35,033 nt of DNA from Candidatus Celaenobacter antarcticus (lineage in GTDB: Bacteria > Cloacimonadota > Cloacimonadia > JGIOTU-2): NCBI GenBank assembly GCA_030765865.1, contig JAVCDK010000058.1, positions 1 to 35,033 on the forward strand, given 5' to 3'. Shown piece after piece: positions 8,909 through 18,809 of the stretch. Position numbers and translations under genes: made by a program. The notes below the pieces were generated by a model that worked only from the letters and a program-made list of their open reading frames with translations, was not told the origin of the DNA and searched no databases. The first letter of the stretch is position 1. Each line of letters opens with the position of its first letter.

Positions 8909-10287
8909 TCGATCTATTCAAAGGTTACAAAGGACAGGCACTCTCTATTTTGAAGAAATTCAAAGTTCGCGTATGGAGCGATTCCAAAGTTAAAACAACA
9001 AGAGGAAATTTCAAAGGGATCATTCTGCCTCGATCAGAAAATGATGATGATCTGCATATTGTATTGAAGCTTGCCACCGGCTACAATGTGGGGATCGATG
9101 TGAACACTATCACAGATATGAAAGAGATCGGGTATAAAGAAGCTCATTATAAAATTCCTGAAAAAGAATTTCCTTTTACAGAAGGGAAACCGAACATAAA
9201 ACTCTTAGGAACCGGCGGCACAATTGCGTCACGATTGGATTATAGAACTGGTGCGGTCATTCCGGCGTTTTCTCCGGGTGAACTTTATGGAGCAGTTCCT
9301 GAACTTGCTGATATCTGCAATTTGCAAACGGAAAAGCTCTTTGCGGTTTTCAGTGAGAATATGGGACCCGATCAATATAAAAAGCTCGCAGTTGCGATAG
9401 GGAAAGAGATTGAAAAAGGCATCGACGGCATTGTGATCGGTCATGGAACAGACACTCTTCATCATACTGCTGCTGCGCTTTCATTTATGATACAGAATTC
9501 ACCTGTTCCTATTGTGCTGGTTGGTTCACAGCGTTCTTCGGACAGACCTTCTTCTGATGCAGCGCTCAATCTCATACACGCAACAACCACTGCTGCTACG
9601 TCTGATATTGCGGAAGTTCTGGTGTGTATGTTCGGTCCGACATCTGATGAGTATGGCTTGCTGCACAGAGGAACCCGTGTGAGAAAGATGCACTCGTCCT
9701 ATCGCTCAACCTTTCGAACAATAGGGGATGTTCCACTTGCGACAGTTACCCGGGATGGAGTTGTGCCGATCAAAAAAAATTATAATCACAGACGAAAAGA
9801 CAGAAAAGTGAAGATACTTCCATATTTTGAGGAAAAAGTTGCTTTGATCTATTACTATCCCAATATGCAGCCCGATATGATCTACTCGCTCATTGATAAT
9901 GGTTACAAAGGAATTATCATTGCGGGCACCGGCTTGGGGCATGTGAACAAACCGCTCTATCCTGCGATCAAAAAATGTAGGGAAAAGGGCATTCCCGTAT
10001 ATATGACAGTGCAGACGCTGTGGGGTTTTGTGCACATGTTCGTTTATGATACAGGACGTGATCTTATGAGTTATGGAATTATTCCGGCTGAGAATATGCT
10101 CCCTGAAGTTGCGTATATCAAGCTTGGCTGGGCGCTCGGGCAGACTGATGATATCGAAAAGGTGAAAGAGCTTATGCTCACGCCTATCGCAGGAGAGATA
10201 ACAAAGCGAGAACCTTATAACGGCTATCTCATTTATCAAGGCGGCATCCCGGAAGTAGAAGAATTTATTAAGAAAGTTCATAAATAA
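8905..10287 (+). CDS. gatD: Glutamyl-tRNA(Gln) amidotransferase subunit D (asparaginase-like)
   Basis: GatD supplies ammonia from glutamine or asparagine to GatE. The 460-residue protein has an N-terminal domain (about 1-95) absent from plain asparaginases and typical of GatD. A type I asparaginase core follows: GTGGTIAS at about residues 102-109 with the first catalytic Thr, then HGTDTLHHTAAAL at about 179-191 with the second Thr-Asp pair, then VGSQRSSDRPSSDA. The N-terminal extension and the ATGA overlap with gatE rule out a stand-alone asparaginase. The two genes are surely co-translated and form the heterotetrameric GatDE enzyme in the cytoplasm. Confidence 0.93.
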   Translation: MIDLFKGYKGQALSILKKFKVRVWSDSKVKTTRGNFKGIILPRSENDDDLHIVLKLATGYNVGIDVNTITDMKEIGYKEAHYKIPEKEFPFTEGKPNIKLLGTGGTIASRLDYRTGAVIPAFSPGELYGAVPELADICNLQTEKLFAVFSENMGPDQYKKLAVAIGKEIEKGIDGIVIGHGTDTLHHTAAALSFMIQNSPVPIVLVGSQRSSDRPSSDAALNLIHATTTAATSDIAEVLVCMFGPTSDEYGLLHRGTRVRKMHSSYRSTFRTIGDVPLATVTRDGVVPIKKNYNHRRKDRKVKILPYFEEKVALIYYYPNMQPDMIYSLIDNGYKGIIIAGTGLGHVNKPLYPAIKKCREKGIPVYMTVQTLWGFVHMFVYDTGRDLMSYGIIPAENMLPEVAYIKLGWALGQTDDIEKVKELMLTPIAGEITKREPYNGYLIYQGGIPEVEEFIKKVHK

Positions 10288-10340
10288 ATCAAGGCAAGAC
10301 TCAACTAGCATACATGAGTCGGGGTGAAGAGAATATTTAA

Positions 10341-10370
10341 CCACGAAAATACACGAAATCAACGAAATAA
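10341..10370 (+). repeat. ACGAAA tri-repeat with about 10-bp period
   Basis: The hexamer ACGAAA recurs at 10343, 10353 and 10362. The leading decamer AACCACGAAA (10339-10348) recurs exactly at 12368-12377, right after the ABC exporter. The pattern resembles short degenerate dispersed repeats seen in intergenic DNA of many environmental bacteria; that resemblance is from memory. Confidence 0.4.
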
Positions 10371-10436
10371 AATAGAATTGTTATCATTGCGAGTCATAAT
10401 TAAAAATAACTTCTGATTGTTCCAGAATTTTCTCGT

Positions 10437-10455
10437 GATCATCCGAGTATTTCAA
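10437..10455 (+). repeat. 19-bp dispersed repeat, copy 2
   Basis: This is the partner of the copy at 6818-6836 (16 of 19 bases shared), also in the leader region of a + strand gene. Confidence 0.4.
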
Positions 10456-10640
10456 CCAATTTTATTTCAACACTCCGAAGTTTGCATGGTAAACATTCAG
10501 AGGTTGAAGTGTAGAACCGTTACGAAGGATTCTTCTTCAATCGTTCGCAAGGTTCAAGAAATTCTACAAAAACTCGACACATAAAACAATCCATAGTGGT
10601 CTTGGAACTATTGAAAATTATCTCATTGAAGGAACACTGT

Positions 10641-12359
10641 ATGCTTAAACGTTTCATAAAATATTATAAACCTCATAAATGGCTTTTCACACTTGATATG
10701 TCCGTGGCATTTCTGGCTGCGATCCTGTCCGTATTCTACCCTATGATCACGCGCAGTCTGCTCAAAACATACATCCCCAATAAGGATATTCATGGCATCA
10801 TTTTCATGCTTTCTCTCATGGGCGGCATCATGATCTTCAAAATGATCTTTACGTACATTCGTATCCGCTGGGGACATATTATGGGAGTGCGCATGGAATC
10901 CGATATGCGTACTGACATTTTTACACACCTGCAAAAGCTCTCTTTCAACTATTTTGATAATGTGAAAACCGGTCATCTCATGTCGCGTATTTCGAACGAT
11001 CTGAACATGATCGCTGAGGTTGCTCATCATGCACCGGAAGATTTTATCATATCTGTTTTCATTATCATCGGTTCATTTATTGCGATGTTCTATTACAGTG
11101 CTCCGCTTGCCGCTATTGCGCTCATCCCTCTTCCTTTACTGCTAGTGTGGGGACTGACATATGGACGGAGGATGAAGGGTGGATTCCGACTCGTCAGAAA
11201 ACGCATTGCAGACATAAACAGCAGTGTTGAAAACTCGGTACAGGGCATTCGTGAAGTAAAATCTTTTACGAACGAGGAGCTCGAAATAGAGAAGTTCGAG
11301 CACATCAACTTTAGCTTTAAAACAGCAAAAGAGAAGATGTACAAGATCATGAGTATCTATTTTGCAGGTATGACCGGGTTGACTGATTTTTATTATCTCA
11401 TTGTGATCGCTGGCGGCGTGTATCTTATTTATATGGGGAAAATCGATGTGATCGATCTGCTTGCTTTTACGCTGTATATTAATTTTATTCTGAAACCGAT
11501 AGATCGGCTCATCCACTTTACCGAGCAGTTCCAGCAAGGAAGCGCTGCCTTTGAACGGTTTATCGAAGTGATGGACATTGAGCCGGACATCAATGACATT
11601 AAAAATGCCCGTGAATTGCCGGCTGTTAAAGGAGCAATCGAGATAGATAAACTGTATTTCAAATACAGTACTTCAGAAGATTGGATATTGAAAGATATTT
11701 CACTTACAATACCGGCTGGTAAAACTGTTGCGCTGGTCGGGGAATCCGGTGCAGGGAAGTCTACTCTTGCTTCTCTGATACCAAGATTTTATGAAGTTCA
11801 AAAGGGATGTATATGCGTGGATGGGGTAAACATACTCGATGTCAAGCAGGAATCCCTGCGCGAAAATATAGGACTTGTACAGCAGAATGTTTTTCTCTTT
11901 GATTCTACAATCCGAGACAATATCCTTTATGGAAATCCAGAAGCATCAGAAGACGAGCTTATCGATGCAGCACGCAGAGCAAATATCCTGGAATTCGTAG
12001 AATCACTTGCTGATGGCTTTGATACACTTACTGGGGAACGAGGTGTGATGCTGTCCGGTGGTCAGAAACAGCGCATTTCGATTGCCAGAGTATTTCTGAA
12101 AAATCCGCCGATCCTTATTTTTGATGAAGCAACGTCATCCCTGGACACAGAATCGGAGGCATACATCCAGAAAGCAATGGAAGAACTCTCGCAGAACAGG
12201 ACTACTATTATTATTGCGCACCGGCTCTCTACAGTACGAAAAGCAGATCTGCTCTATGTAATGAATAACGGGGAAATAATCGAGCAGGGTTCGCATGAGC
12301 AGCTCATGAAAAATGAAGGGTATTATTTCAATCTTTATACGAAGAATATGATATTTTGA
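10641..12359 (+). CDS. ABC exporter, MsbA/MDR-type fused permease-ATPase
   Basis: I choose the ATG at 10641 (AAGGAA eight bases upstream), giving 572 residues beginning MLKRFIKYYKPHKW; a GTG at 10596 is in frame but lacks a ribosome site. The first 310 or so residues form a six-helix type IV exporter domain. The nucleotide-binding domain has Walker A GESGAGKST at about residue 367, a Q-loop in GLVQQNVFLFD, signature LSGGQKQRISIARV at about 471, Walker B ILIFDEATSSLD at about 491 and the switch His in IIAHRLST. Length and order match half-size homodimeric exporters such as MsbA or BmrA. It acts in the inner membrane on a lipid or drug-like substrate; which one cannot be told from sequence. No partner half-transporter is adjacent. 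Confidence 0.92.
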   Translation: MLKRFIKYYKPHKWLFTLDMSVAFLAAILSVFYPMITRSLLKTYIPNKDIHGIIFMLSLMGGIMIFKMIFTYIRIRWGHIMGVRMESDMRTDIFTHLQKLSFNYFDNVKTGHLMSRISNDLNMIAEVAHHAPEDFIISVFIIIGSFIAMFYYSAPLAAIALIPLPLLLVWGLTYGRRMKGGFRLVRKRIADINSSVENSVQGIREVKSFTNEELEIEKFEHINFSFKTAKEKMYKIMSIYFAGMTGLTDFYYLIVIAGGVYLIYMGKIDVIDLLAFTLYINFILKPIDRLIHFTEQFQQGSAAFERFIEVMDIEPDINDIKNARELPAVKGAIEIDKLYFKYSTSEDWILKDISLTIPAGKTVALVGESGAGKSTLASLIPRFYEVQKGCICVDGVNILDVKQESLRENIGLVQQNVFLFDSTIRDNILYGNPEASEDELIDAARRANILEFVESLADGFDTLTGERGVMLSGGQKQRISIARVFLKNPPILIFDEATSSLDTESEAYIQKAMEELSQNRTTIIIAHRLSTVRKADLLYVMNNGEIIEQGSHEQLMKNEGYYFNLYTKNMIF

Positions 12360-12387
12360 GAAGTTGAAACCACGAAAGAACTATTCT

Positions 12388-12501
12388 CTTTACCAAGCCC
12401 CCGTTTATCAAGGCGTAATGGAATGGAGACTGGCTTGGTAAAGCCCTTTTGAAGCAGTGGCTTCTGGTATTATTGCTTTCCCAATTTGGGAATTGGGAAA
12501 G
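12388..12501. other. Cluster of three perfect inverted repeats (structured intergenic DNA/RNA)
   Basis: Three successive stem-loops fill the space after the ABC exporter. CTTTACCAAGCC (12388-12399) pairs with GGCTTGGTAAAG (12432-12443), a 12-bp stem with a 32-nt loop. GAAGC/GCTTC (12451-12464) has a 4-nt loop. CTTTCCCAATT/AATTGGGAAAG (12476-12501) is an 11-bp stem with loop TGGG. None is followed by a T-run in either orientation, so they are not simple intrinsic terminators. A palindromic repeat unit or a small structured RNA is possible. Confidence 0.5.
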
Positions 12502-12506
12502 AGAGA

Positions 12507-12541
12507 AACAAAAAAAGGTGAGAATGGTAATTCTCACCTTT
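12507..12541 (-). terminator. Intrinsic terminator of typA
   Basis: AAAGGTGAGAAT (12514-12525) and ATTCTCACCTTT (12530-12541) form a perfect 12-bp stem with a 4-nt loop. Read on the minus strand, the stem is followed by an uninterrupted run of T, starting about 30 nt after the typA stop. On the plus strand no T-run follows, so it mainly serves typA. Confidence 0.85.
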
Positions 12542-12571
12542 AATATATTTAACGTTTGAATGAATAAATAT

Positions 12572-14398
12572 TTATCCCTGCTTTAACTTATTCAACCTGT
12601 TCAGCTCTCTTTTTCTTGTAGTTTCATTGAGGATTTTCTTTCGCATCCTGATGTTTTTGGGAGTAACTTCCAGCAGTTCATCATCATTGATATACTCAAG
12701 CGCCTGCTCCAAACTGAATTGCCGTGGCGGGACAAGGTTGATCGCATCATCAGAACCGGCTGCACGAACATTTGAGAGTTTTTTACCCTTCACAATATTC
12801 AGCACCAGGTCGTTTTCACGCGAGTGTTCTCCAACGATCATTCCGGCATAAACTTCCACGACCGGTCCAATGAATAAAATTCCGCGTGCCTGGAAGTTGA
12901 ACAGCGAATACCCGGTAGATATGCCTCTTTCCATGGCGATCAAAGCACCGCGGCTTTTCTTGTCCATATCACCTTTGTAAAATTCATATTCATAAAAACT
13001 ATGATTGATAATACCAGTTCCACGAGTCGTGGTAAGAAATTCGTTCCTGAAACCGATCAAACCGCGAGCAGGAACTTTATATTCCAGGCGTGTGTATCCA
13101 TCATTACCAGGCACCATATCCAGCATTTCACCTTTACGGAAACCAAGCATTTCGATAACTGTTCCCACAAATTCATCAGCAACATCTATAACAACAAGCT
13201 CGATCGGTTCTGTGCGTTTTCCATCAAGCTGACGATAAATAACCTTGGGTCTGGAAACCTGGAATTCAAAACTCTCTCGGCGCATGTTCTCAATGAGAAT
13301 AGAAAGCTGAAGCTCGCCGCGTCCTTTTACAGTGAACTCATCTCCGTTTTCAGTGCCTTCAACCACGATACTGACATTGGTTTGGAGCTCTTTTTGCAGT
13401 CTATCCCAGATATTTCTTGAGGTGACATACTTTCCTTCTTTTCCGGCAAAAGGAGAATCATTCACTCTGAATGTCATTGAAAGAGTAGGGGCATCGATCT
13501 CGATAATTGGAAGCGGTTGCGGATTTTCTTTGCAGGCAGCTGTTTCTCCAACATCGACACGCTCCATTCCGGCGAGAGACGCAATATCTCCGGCAAATGC
13601 TTTTTTTGTTTCTTTCTTTTTCAATCCTTCATAATGGAATATCTTAGTGATCCGGTAGAGCAATCTTTCTCCATCGCGTTTTAATAATACGACTTCTTCA
13701 CCCTGACTCACAGTCCCGTTTGTTATTTTTCCTGTTCCGATCTTCCCGAGGTAATTATCATATTCGATCGCAGAGATCAGCATTTGAAATGGCTTGGATT
13801 CATCACCTTCAGAATCTTTCACTTTGTGTATAATCGTTTCAAATAAAGGTACCATGTTATCATTTTCATCTTCCAGCTCATACTTGGCATATCCATATTT
13901 CCCGGATGCATAAAGAACAGGGAAATCTAATTGTTCATCATTTGCATGAAGGTCACAAAACAGGTCAAAAACCATATCAAGCACCTCGACAGGTCGTGCA
14001 TTGGGTCTGTCTATTTTATTTATGATAACTATCGGATCTATGCCTAATTCCAGAGATTTTTTCAGCACATATTTTGTTTGAGGCATCGGTCCCTCAAAGG
14101 CATCGACCAGTAACAAAACAGAGTCCACCATTTTCATGATGCGCTGGACTTCGCCGCCAAAATCTGCATGCCCGGGTGTATCAACAAAATTGATTTTATA
14201 GTCTTTATAGGTGAGGGAGGCATTTTTGGAAAATATGGTGATGCCCCGCTCTCGCTCAAGGTCGTTGCTGTCCATCACGCAATTGACAATTTTCTGGTTA
14301 TCTCGGAATATGCCGGACTGCTTTAGAACTGCGTCCACCAAAGTGGTTTTGCCATGGTCAACATGAGCGATAATAGCGATATTTTTAATTTTTCTCAT
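12572..14398 (-). CDS. typA: Translational GTPase TypA/BipA
   Basis: TypA is a ribosome-binding elongation-factor-like GTPase involved in stress and cold adaptation and 50S assembly. The 608 residues match the family. The G1 motif [19 protein letters not shown] starts at about residue 10; [12 protein letters not shown] (G2), [12 protein letters not shown] (G3) and [10 protein letters not shown] (G4) follow. The C-terminus has the characteristic [21 protein letters not shown] block and ends with the [14 protein letters not shown] region. The ATG at 14398 has only a weak ribosome site. It is a single-gene unit with its own terminator and marks the left edge of the accessory island. Confidence 0.96.
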   Translation of the reverse strand: MRKIKNIAIIAHVDHGKTTLVDAVLKQSGIFRDNQKIVNCVMDSNDLERERGITIFSKNASLTYKDYKINFVDTPGHADFGGEVQRIMKMVDSVLLLVDAFEGPMPQTKYVLKKSLELGIDPIVIINKIDRPNARPVEVLDMVFDLFCDLHANDEQLDFPVLYASGKYGYAKYELEDENDNMVPLFETIIHKVKDSEGDESKPFQMLISAIEYDNYLGKIGTGKITNGTVSQGEEVVLLKRDGERLLYRITKIFHYEGLKKKETKKAFAGDIASLAGMERVDVGETAACKENPQPLPIIEIDAPTLSMTFRVNDSPFAGKEGKYVTSRNIWDRLQKELQTNVSIVVEGTENGDEFTVKGRGELQLSILIENMRRESFEFQVSRPKVIYRQLDGKRTEPIELVVIDVADEFVGTVIEMLGFRKGEMLDMVPGNDGYTRLEYKVPARGLIGFRNEFLTTTRGTGIINHSFYEYEFYKGDMDKKSRGALIAMERGISTGYSLFNFQARGILFIGPVVEVYAGMIVGEHSRENDLVLNIVKGKKLSNVRAAGSDDAINLVPPRQFSLEQALEYINDDELLEVTPKNIRMRKKILNETTRKRELNRLNKLKQG

Positions 14399-14585
14399 TA
14401 TTTTTCATTTCATGATTATTTCTTTTGGAGCAGGTCACAAAAAAGTAGCCTGATCAAAATCCGGTGGTTATTGAGTCAATGTATTTGAGGGGAAGGGGGG
14501 AATTCAACGAAATAATTTCCTTATAAAATTCCTTATGGAAATATTTCATAATTTATTACCCTAAAAAAGAATATAGAAATTTGAA

Positions 14586-17565
14586 TTATGCTTTAATATT
14601 TAATTTATTGTAAACACTCTTCATCATCATTTGTTTTACCAAAGAGCCAAAAGCTTTATCTTCCAAAATTTTCTCAAAAATTTCATGATTTTGATCCATC
14701 CGATCAATCAGCTTGGTGATGAATAATTCTTCGAAAGCATATTTGAAAGTATCGATTTTATTCACCCTTGCCTGAGTTTGTAAGGTTTCATCCTGGATCA
14801 ATTCGGTTTCGATCTGATCAAAAAACAATCTGTCTGCATCTGTGAATTCAGTGCCGAAACGTTCATTTAGCACTTCGATAATTTTGGATAACACTTCCTT
14901 TTCTTCTTTGGATCTTTTTATTCCGGCTTCGCTTAAACCATCCAATTCACCATCAATATCTTTTTCCAACTCGATAGAACCTTCTTTAATCTTCTGCATA
15001 CGATAATATTCCATCGCTATTTCATCTGTCAGCTTCAATCTGTCAGTAATAGATTTCTTCGGCAACTTAGTATAGAGTAACTTGGCATATGCATAAAACT
15101 TCTCGAAAGCGGAATCCCTGAAAGGCATGATTTGAGCTAAGAATGCATAAAGATTGGTCCAGGTGCGCAAAGATTTCTTAAACTCGTCTTGATCATCCTC
15201 GGTTTCCATCTGGCTAAACCGCGAAACAGCCGGATCGATGAGAGCATAAAGCTTAGCCTGATTTTTGAAGGATAATTTGGCAGAATGACGAAAATAGATA
15301 TTAGCAAAAGCGTCGATCTCGGATTGCCAGTAAATTTGTTTTTCATCAAGTTTGGATTTAAGGTCATATAAATGATTCGGCTCCGGTTCTTCAGTTACAG
15401 AAGTAAGCTCATAATAAGGTTGGAAAGACGCTAAAATTGTCTCGCGATTATTTACGAAATCCAAAATAAAAGTATCTTCCTTGCCGGGATAAATCCGGTT
15501 AAGGCGAGAAAGCGTTTGCACTGCCTTCACGCCGGAAAGCTTCTTATCTACATACATTGTGTGCAATAAGGGTTGATCGAAACCAGTCTGATATTTATCA
15601 GCAACAATAAGAATCTTATATTCATCACTATTGAAAATACGAGGTAATTCTTTTTCTCCATAACCGGTAAGTTCAGGTTCAGATACGCCATCAGGATAAT
15701 CATCATCGATAACTTTACCGGAAAAGGCAACCAACACCAGAATATCGTTGTAAGCTTTTTCTTTGATGTAAGCACGGAATTCATGATAATAGCGCAAAGC
15801 ATGCAAACGAGAACCGGTGACAACCATTGCTTTGGCTTTACCACCAATTTTTTTGGCAACGACATTATGGAAATGTTCAATAATTATCTCTGTTTTCTGA
15901 GCTAGGTTATGCGGATGCAGTGAAACAAAGCGGCCAATCGCTTTGGCTGCTTTCTGCTTATTTAGTTCAGGATCGTCTTCGATGGCTTTGGAAAGTTTAA
16001 AATAAAGTTTATAAGTGGTATAATTCTGCAGAACATCCAGAATGAATTCTTCCTCGATAGCCTGACGCATGGAGTAGAGATGAGAAGGATAAGGTTTGTC
16101 ATCCACACCTTTCTCACCAAAGACTGCCAGAGTTTTATACTTGGGTGTAGCAGTGAAGGCAAAGAAGGAAATGTTTTCCTGTTTACCGCGCGCTGCTGCA
16201 GATTGTACGATTAGATCATTGATCTCATCCTGCGGATCAAAATCATTATCTTCAATAGCTTCTTCAAGTGATTTGGCAGATAGCACCTCTTTCATTTTTT
16301 TACTGGCTTCACCACCCTGTGAACTGTGTGCTTCATCGATGATGACAGCGTATTTTCGCTTTGGCAACTCACCGACTTTTTCCAAAACAAAAGGAAACTT
16401 TTGCAAAGTAGTGATGATGATGTGTTTGCCTTTTTCCAGAGAATCGGCTAACTGCTGGCTGTTTTTGTCGATCTTTTGCACCACTCCGCTTTTATGTTCA
16501 AATTGATAGATCGTGTTTTGCAATTGCTGATCTAAAACTCTGCGATCAGTTACGACGATCACGCTGTCAAAAATTCGCTCGTTGGCTGCAGTATGCAAAC
16601 CGGAAAGACGATAAGCCAGCCAGGCGATGGTGTTGCTTTTGCCGGAACCTGCCGAATGCTGCACCAGATAATTCTTACCTGCTTTATTTTTTCTGGCATC
16701 TGAAGTGATAATTCGCACGGCATCCAATTGATGAAAGCGCGGGAAAATGAGTTTTTCCTTTTTAATGATCCTGCCCTCAATAGCTATCTCTTCCACTTCG
16801 AGATGAAGAAATCTTTGCAATATTTCCATCCAGCTATCTTTGCATAGAATCTCTTCCCATAAATAAGAAGTCTTATAACCATTTGGATTTATTGGATTAC
16901 CGGCAGCATTATTCACACCCTTATTGAAAGGCAGCCAACGTGTATTTTTTCCAGCAATTTTAGTTGTCATGTAGATTTCATCGGAATCGACGGCAAAATG
17001 AACCAAAGCTCTTTTTTTGAAGGCAAACAGCATTTCGCGCTGATCGCGATCAAAATTATATTGTTTTTTAGCATTGTCAGTATTCTGCCCGGTGAAAATA
17101 TTTTTTAGCTCTAAAGTGGCAAAGGGAAGCCCATTGAGTACCAGCACAAGATCGATAGAATTTTTGTTCTTTTCACTGTAATAAACCTGACGCACTATGC
17201 GCAACCGATTATGCTCATAAAGCTTGATCGTCTCTGGATTGAGATCGGTTTCCGGCTGAAAGAAAGCCATCTGAAAACGAATGCCATAATCCACAAAACC
17301 ATTGCGGAAAACATCCAGACTACCACGTAAATCTAATTCTTTGAAAAGCCGCTGGATGATGCGTTCGTTGCAGTTCTCGCCGTGAACTTCTTCCAGCTTT
17401 TGCCAGGTTTCAGGTTGAGATTGCTGCAAAAACTCGAGTACTTCATATTTTGAACATACCCAGTTTGGGGCTGTATTGGTCTGACGGTATTTCCTGATAT
17501 CCACCATTTTCTACTAAGGAACTGAGAATAGCGGTTTCAAAGGTTTGCTCGTTGGTTATTGGCAT
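14586..17565 (-). CDS. hsdR: Type I restriction enzyme subunit R, frameshifted near the N-terminus
   Basis: HsdR is the translocase and nuclease subunit of type I restriction. The main open frame (14586-17507, 973 residues) has the PD-(D/E)XK nuclease core (IDLVLVLN...ATLELKN), Walker A SAGSGKSNT, DEAH box VIIDEAHSS and motif III FAFTATPK. Its apparent first 19 residues (MVDIRKYRQTN...) are an out-of-frame reading. The other frame, from an ATG at 17565 with GAGGAG five bases upstream, encodes MPITNEQTFETAILSSLVEN followed by GGYQEIPSDQYSPKLGMFK, which looks like a normal HsdR start, and stops at 17443. Joining the frames at an A-run (plus-strand TTTT 17448-17451) gives ...GMFKYEVLEFLQQ and 992 residues. 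One extra base therefore breaks the gene, unless it is a sequencing error. The start overlaps the hsdS end by 10 nt. Confidence 0.88.
17443..17451 (-). other. Frameshift site in hsdR
   Basis: On the coding strand, AAAA (plus-strand TTTT, 17448-17451) precedes a TGA (17445-17443) in the proper initiation frame. Removing one A restores ...LGMFKYEVLEFLQQ and the full open frame. The run is too short to be a typical phase-variation tract. Confidence 0.75.
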
Positions 17566-18809
17566 TGGTTCTCCTCTGCTACTTTCACCTTACCCGTTAC
17601 CACCTCGCTGATGAGAGCAGTGCGGTATTCTTGATATAACACAACCTGTTTCTCTAATTTTTCGATGATCTGATCTATCTTACCGTAAGTTATTTCGATG
17701 TGCTTTACGATGGCGTTTTGTTCGTTTATAGGTGGTACAGTAACAATTAATTCTTTTGTATGGGATTGATTCAAAATTGCTAATGTCGCGGAATTGGAGT
17801 GGCTAATAATGACTTGTTTATGAACATACAAAAAATACAATCCATAATAAGGTAAGATGAAATCAGAATCGCAAATAATCGCATTTATCTGTTGGTTGGA
17901 AGTTCCAGAATCCTTTATTAATCCTACTTTACCAAGTGTTGCTCCAATACCAATTAGTAATATTGAATTTGCAGGATACATGCTAATCCCTGCTTCACTA
18001 ATTGCAAGTGAAGTAATTTTTCTTGTTGAGTTACTCAAAACTATTTCATCGTTAAAATCTCCGGGTGAAAACCAATTAATATTTCCATTATAGTATGAAG
18101 GATTAGTTGATGATGGAGTTTTACCTGTTAATATATTCTTTGTAACCCACTTCAACTTTTTCACTTCCCAATGCTCTGGGATTTCTCCCAGCCATTCAAT
18201 ACCACTGTCTTTCATGGATGCGTCGGGATCGAGACCTTTGGTAACCGACTGTTTGATGATGGCTTGTTTCTTTTCTTCGTACAGCTCGATAAGTTTTTGT
18301 TTGTTGGCGATAAGTTTATCTATTTCCGCAGTTTTACGGTCGAGGAAAGCAGCGATAGCGGTTTGCTCGGAGATTGGAGGTAAGGGTAAAAAATTTTGAT
18401 AAGCATCTTCTCTATTTAAGCCAGGAACCCCTGTATCTCGTGAAAACTGATCTAATCTAAGATTCAACAAAATATAATATAACCATCTTAAATTATTTAT
18501 TGTTTTAGTTTGATCAACGTAATAGGTTGTATCTATCGGAAAGCACTCTTTATCAGACCAATTTACTTTACCAAATGAACCTTTCCTGCCGATTATCAGA
18601 CATGGAGATTTTGTTATAGCTGCATCATGAAATCCTGTTATTCCATTCGAGCCAAATACAGGAATATCACCATCTTTTCTAGCCTCTGATGATAGAGAAA
18701 CTCCATATTCAAACGTTGTATTCCATTTAAGTTGTTCAACATCCCAATGTTCGGGAATTTTTCCGATCCATTCGATGCTGCTGTCTTTGTATTTGGGATA
18801 GGGTTTCAT
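17556..18809 (-). CDS. hsdS: Type I restriction-modification specificity subunit S (system 1)
   Basis: HsdS recognises the bipartite DNA target for the M2S methylase and the R complex. The 417 residues show the two-fold layout of the family. TRD1 (about 20-150) is introduced by DSSIEWIGKIPEHWDVEQLKW (broken after SIEW) and TRD2 (about 215-380) by DSGIEWLGEIPEHWEVKKLKW. Each is followed by a helical spacer: PPISEQTAIAAFLDRKTAEID at about 145-210 and PPINEQNAIVKHIEITYGKID at the C-terminus. The first ATG overlaps the rhuM stop as ATGA, and the end overlaps the ancestral hsdR start by 10 nt. No frame damage is seen. Confidence 0.95.
   Translation of the reverse strand: MKPYPKYKDSSIEWIGKIPEHWDVEQLKWNTTFEYGVSLSSEARKDGDIPVFGSNGITGFHDAAITKSPCLIIGRKGSFGKVNWSDKECFPIDTTYYVDQTKTINNLRWLYYILLNLRLDQFSRDTGVPGLNREDAYQNFLPLPPISEQTAIAAFLDRKTAEIDKLIANKQKLIELYEEKKQAIIKQSVTKGLDPDASMKDSGIEWLGEIPEHWEVKKLKWVTKNILTGKTPSSTNPSYYNGNINWFSPGDFNDEIVLSNSTRKITSLAISEAGISMYPANSILLIGIGATLGKVGLIKDSGTSNQQINAIICDSDFILPYYGLYFLYVHKQVIISHSNSATLAILNQSHTKELIVTVPPINEQNAIVKHIEITYGKIDQIIEKLEKQVVLYQEYRTALISEVVTGKVKVAEENQCQ
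17571..17576 (-). promoter_or_regulatory. Ribosome binding site fixing the hsdR start
   Basis: GAGGAG on the minus strand, five bases before the ATG at 17565, lies inside the end of hsdS. No such site precedes the ATG at 17507, so this decides the ancestral start. Confidence 0.7.

Larger units (their letters stand above)
10288..10640. other. Non-coding interval between gatD and ABC exporter
   Basis: This 353-bp stretch holds no convincing gene. It contains a near-decameric ACGAAA repeat (10341-10370) and the second copy of a 19-bp repeat (10437-10455). Two imperfectly related segments, CTCCGAAGTTTGC and GTTCGCAAGGTTC, give the look of degraded dispersed-repeat DNA. No clear promoter or terminator could be chosen. 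Confidence 0.6.

Noticed and set aside
9706-10362. 218-codon open frame on the minus strand over gatD
   Set aside because: Opposite conserved GatD sequence, with no recognisable domain; a shadow frame.
13001-13634. Plus-strand open frames within typA
   Set aside because: typA on the minus strand accounts for this region fully, and the translations show no family features.
14399-14585. Candidate terminator for hsdR in the TTTCC...GGAAA inverted repeat
   Set aside because: The stem is short with a bulge and no T-run, so termination cannot be claimed.
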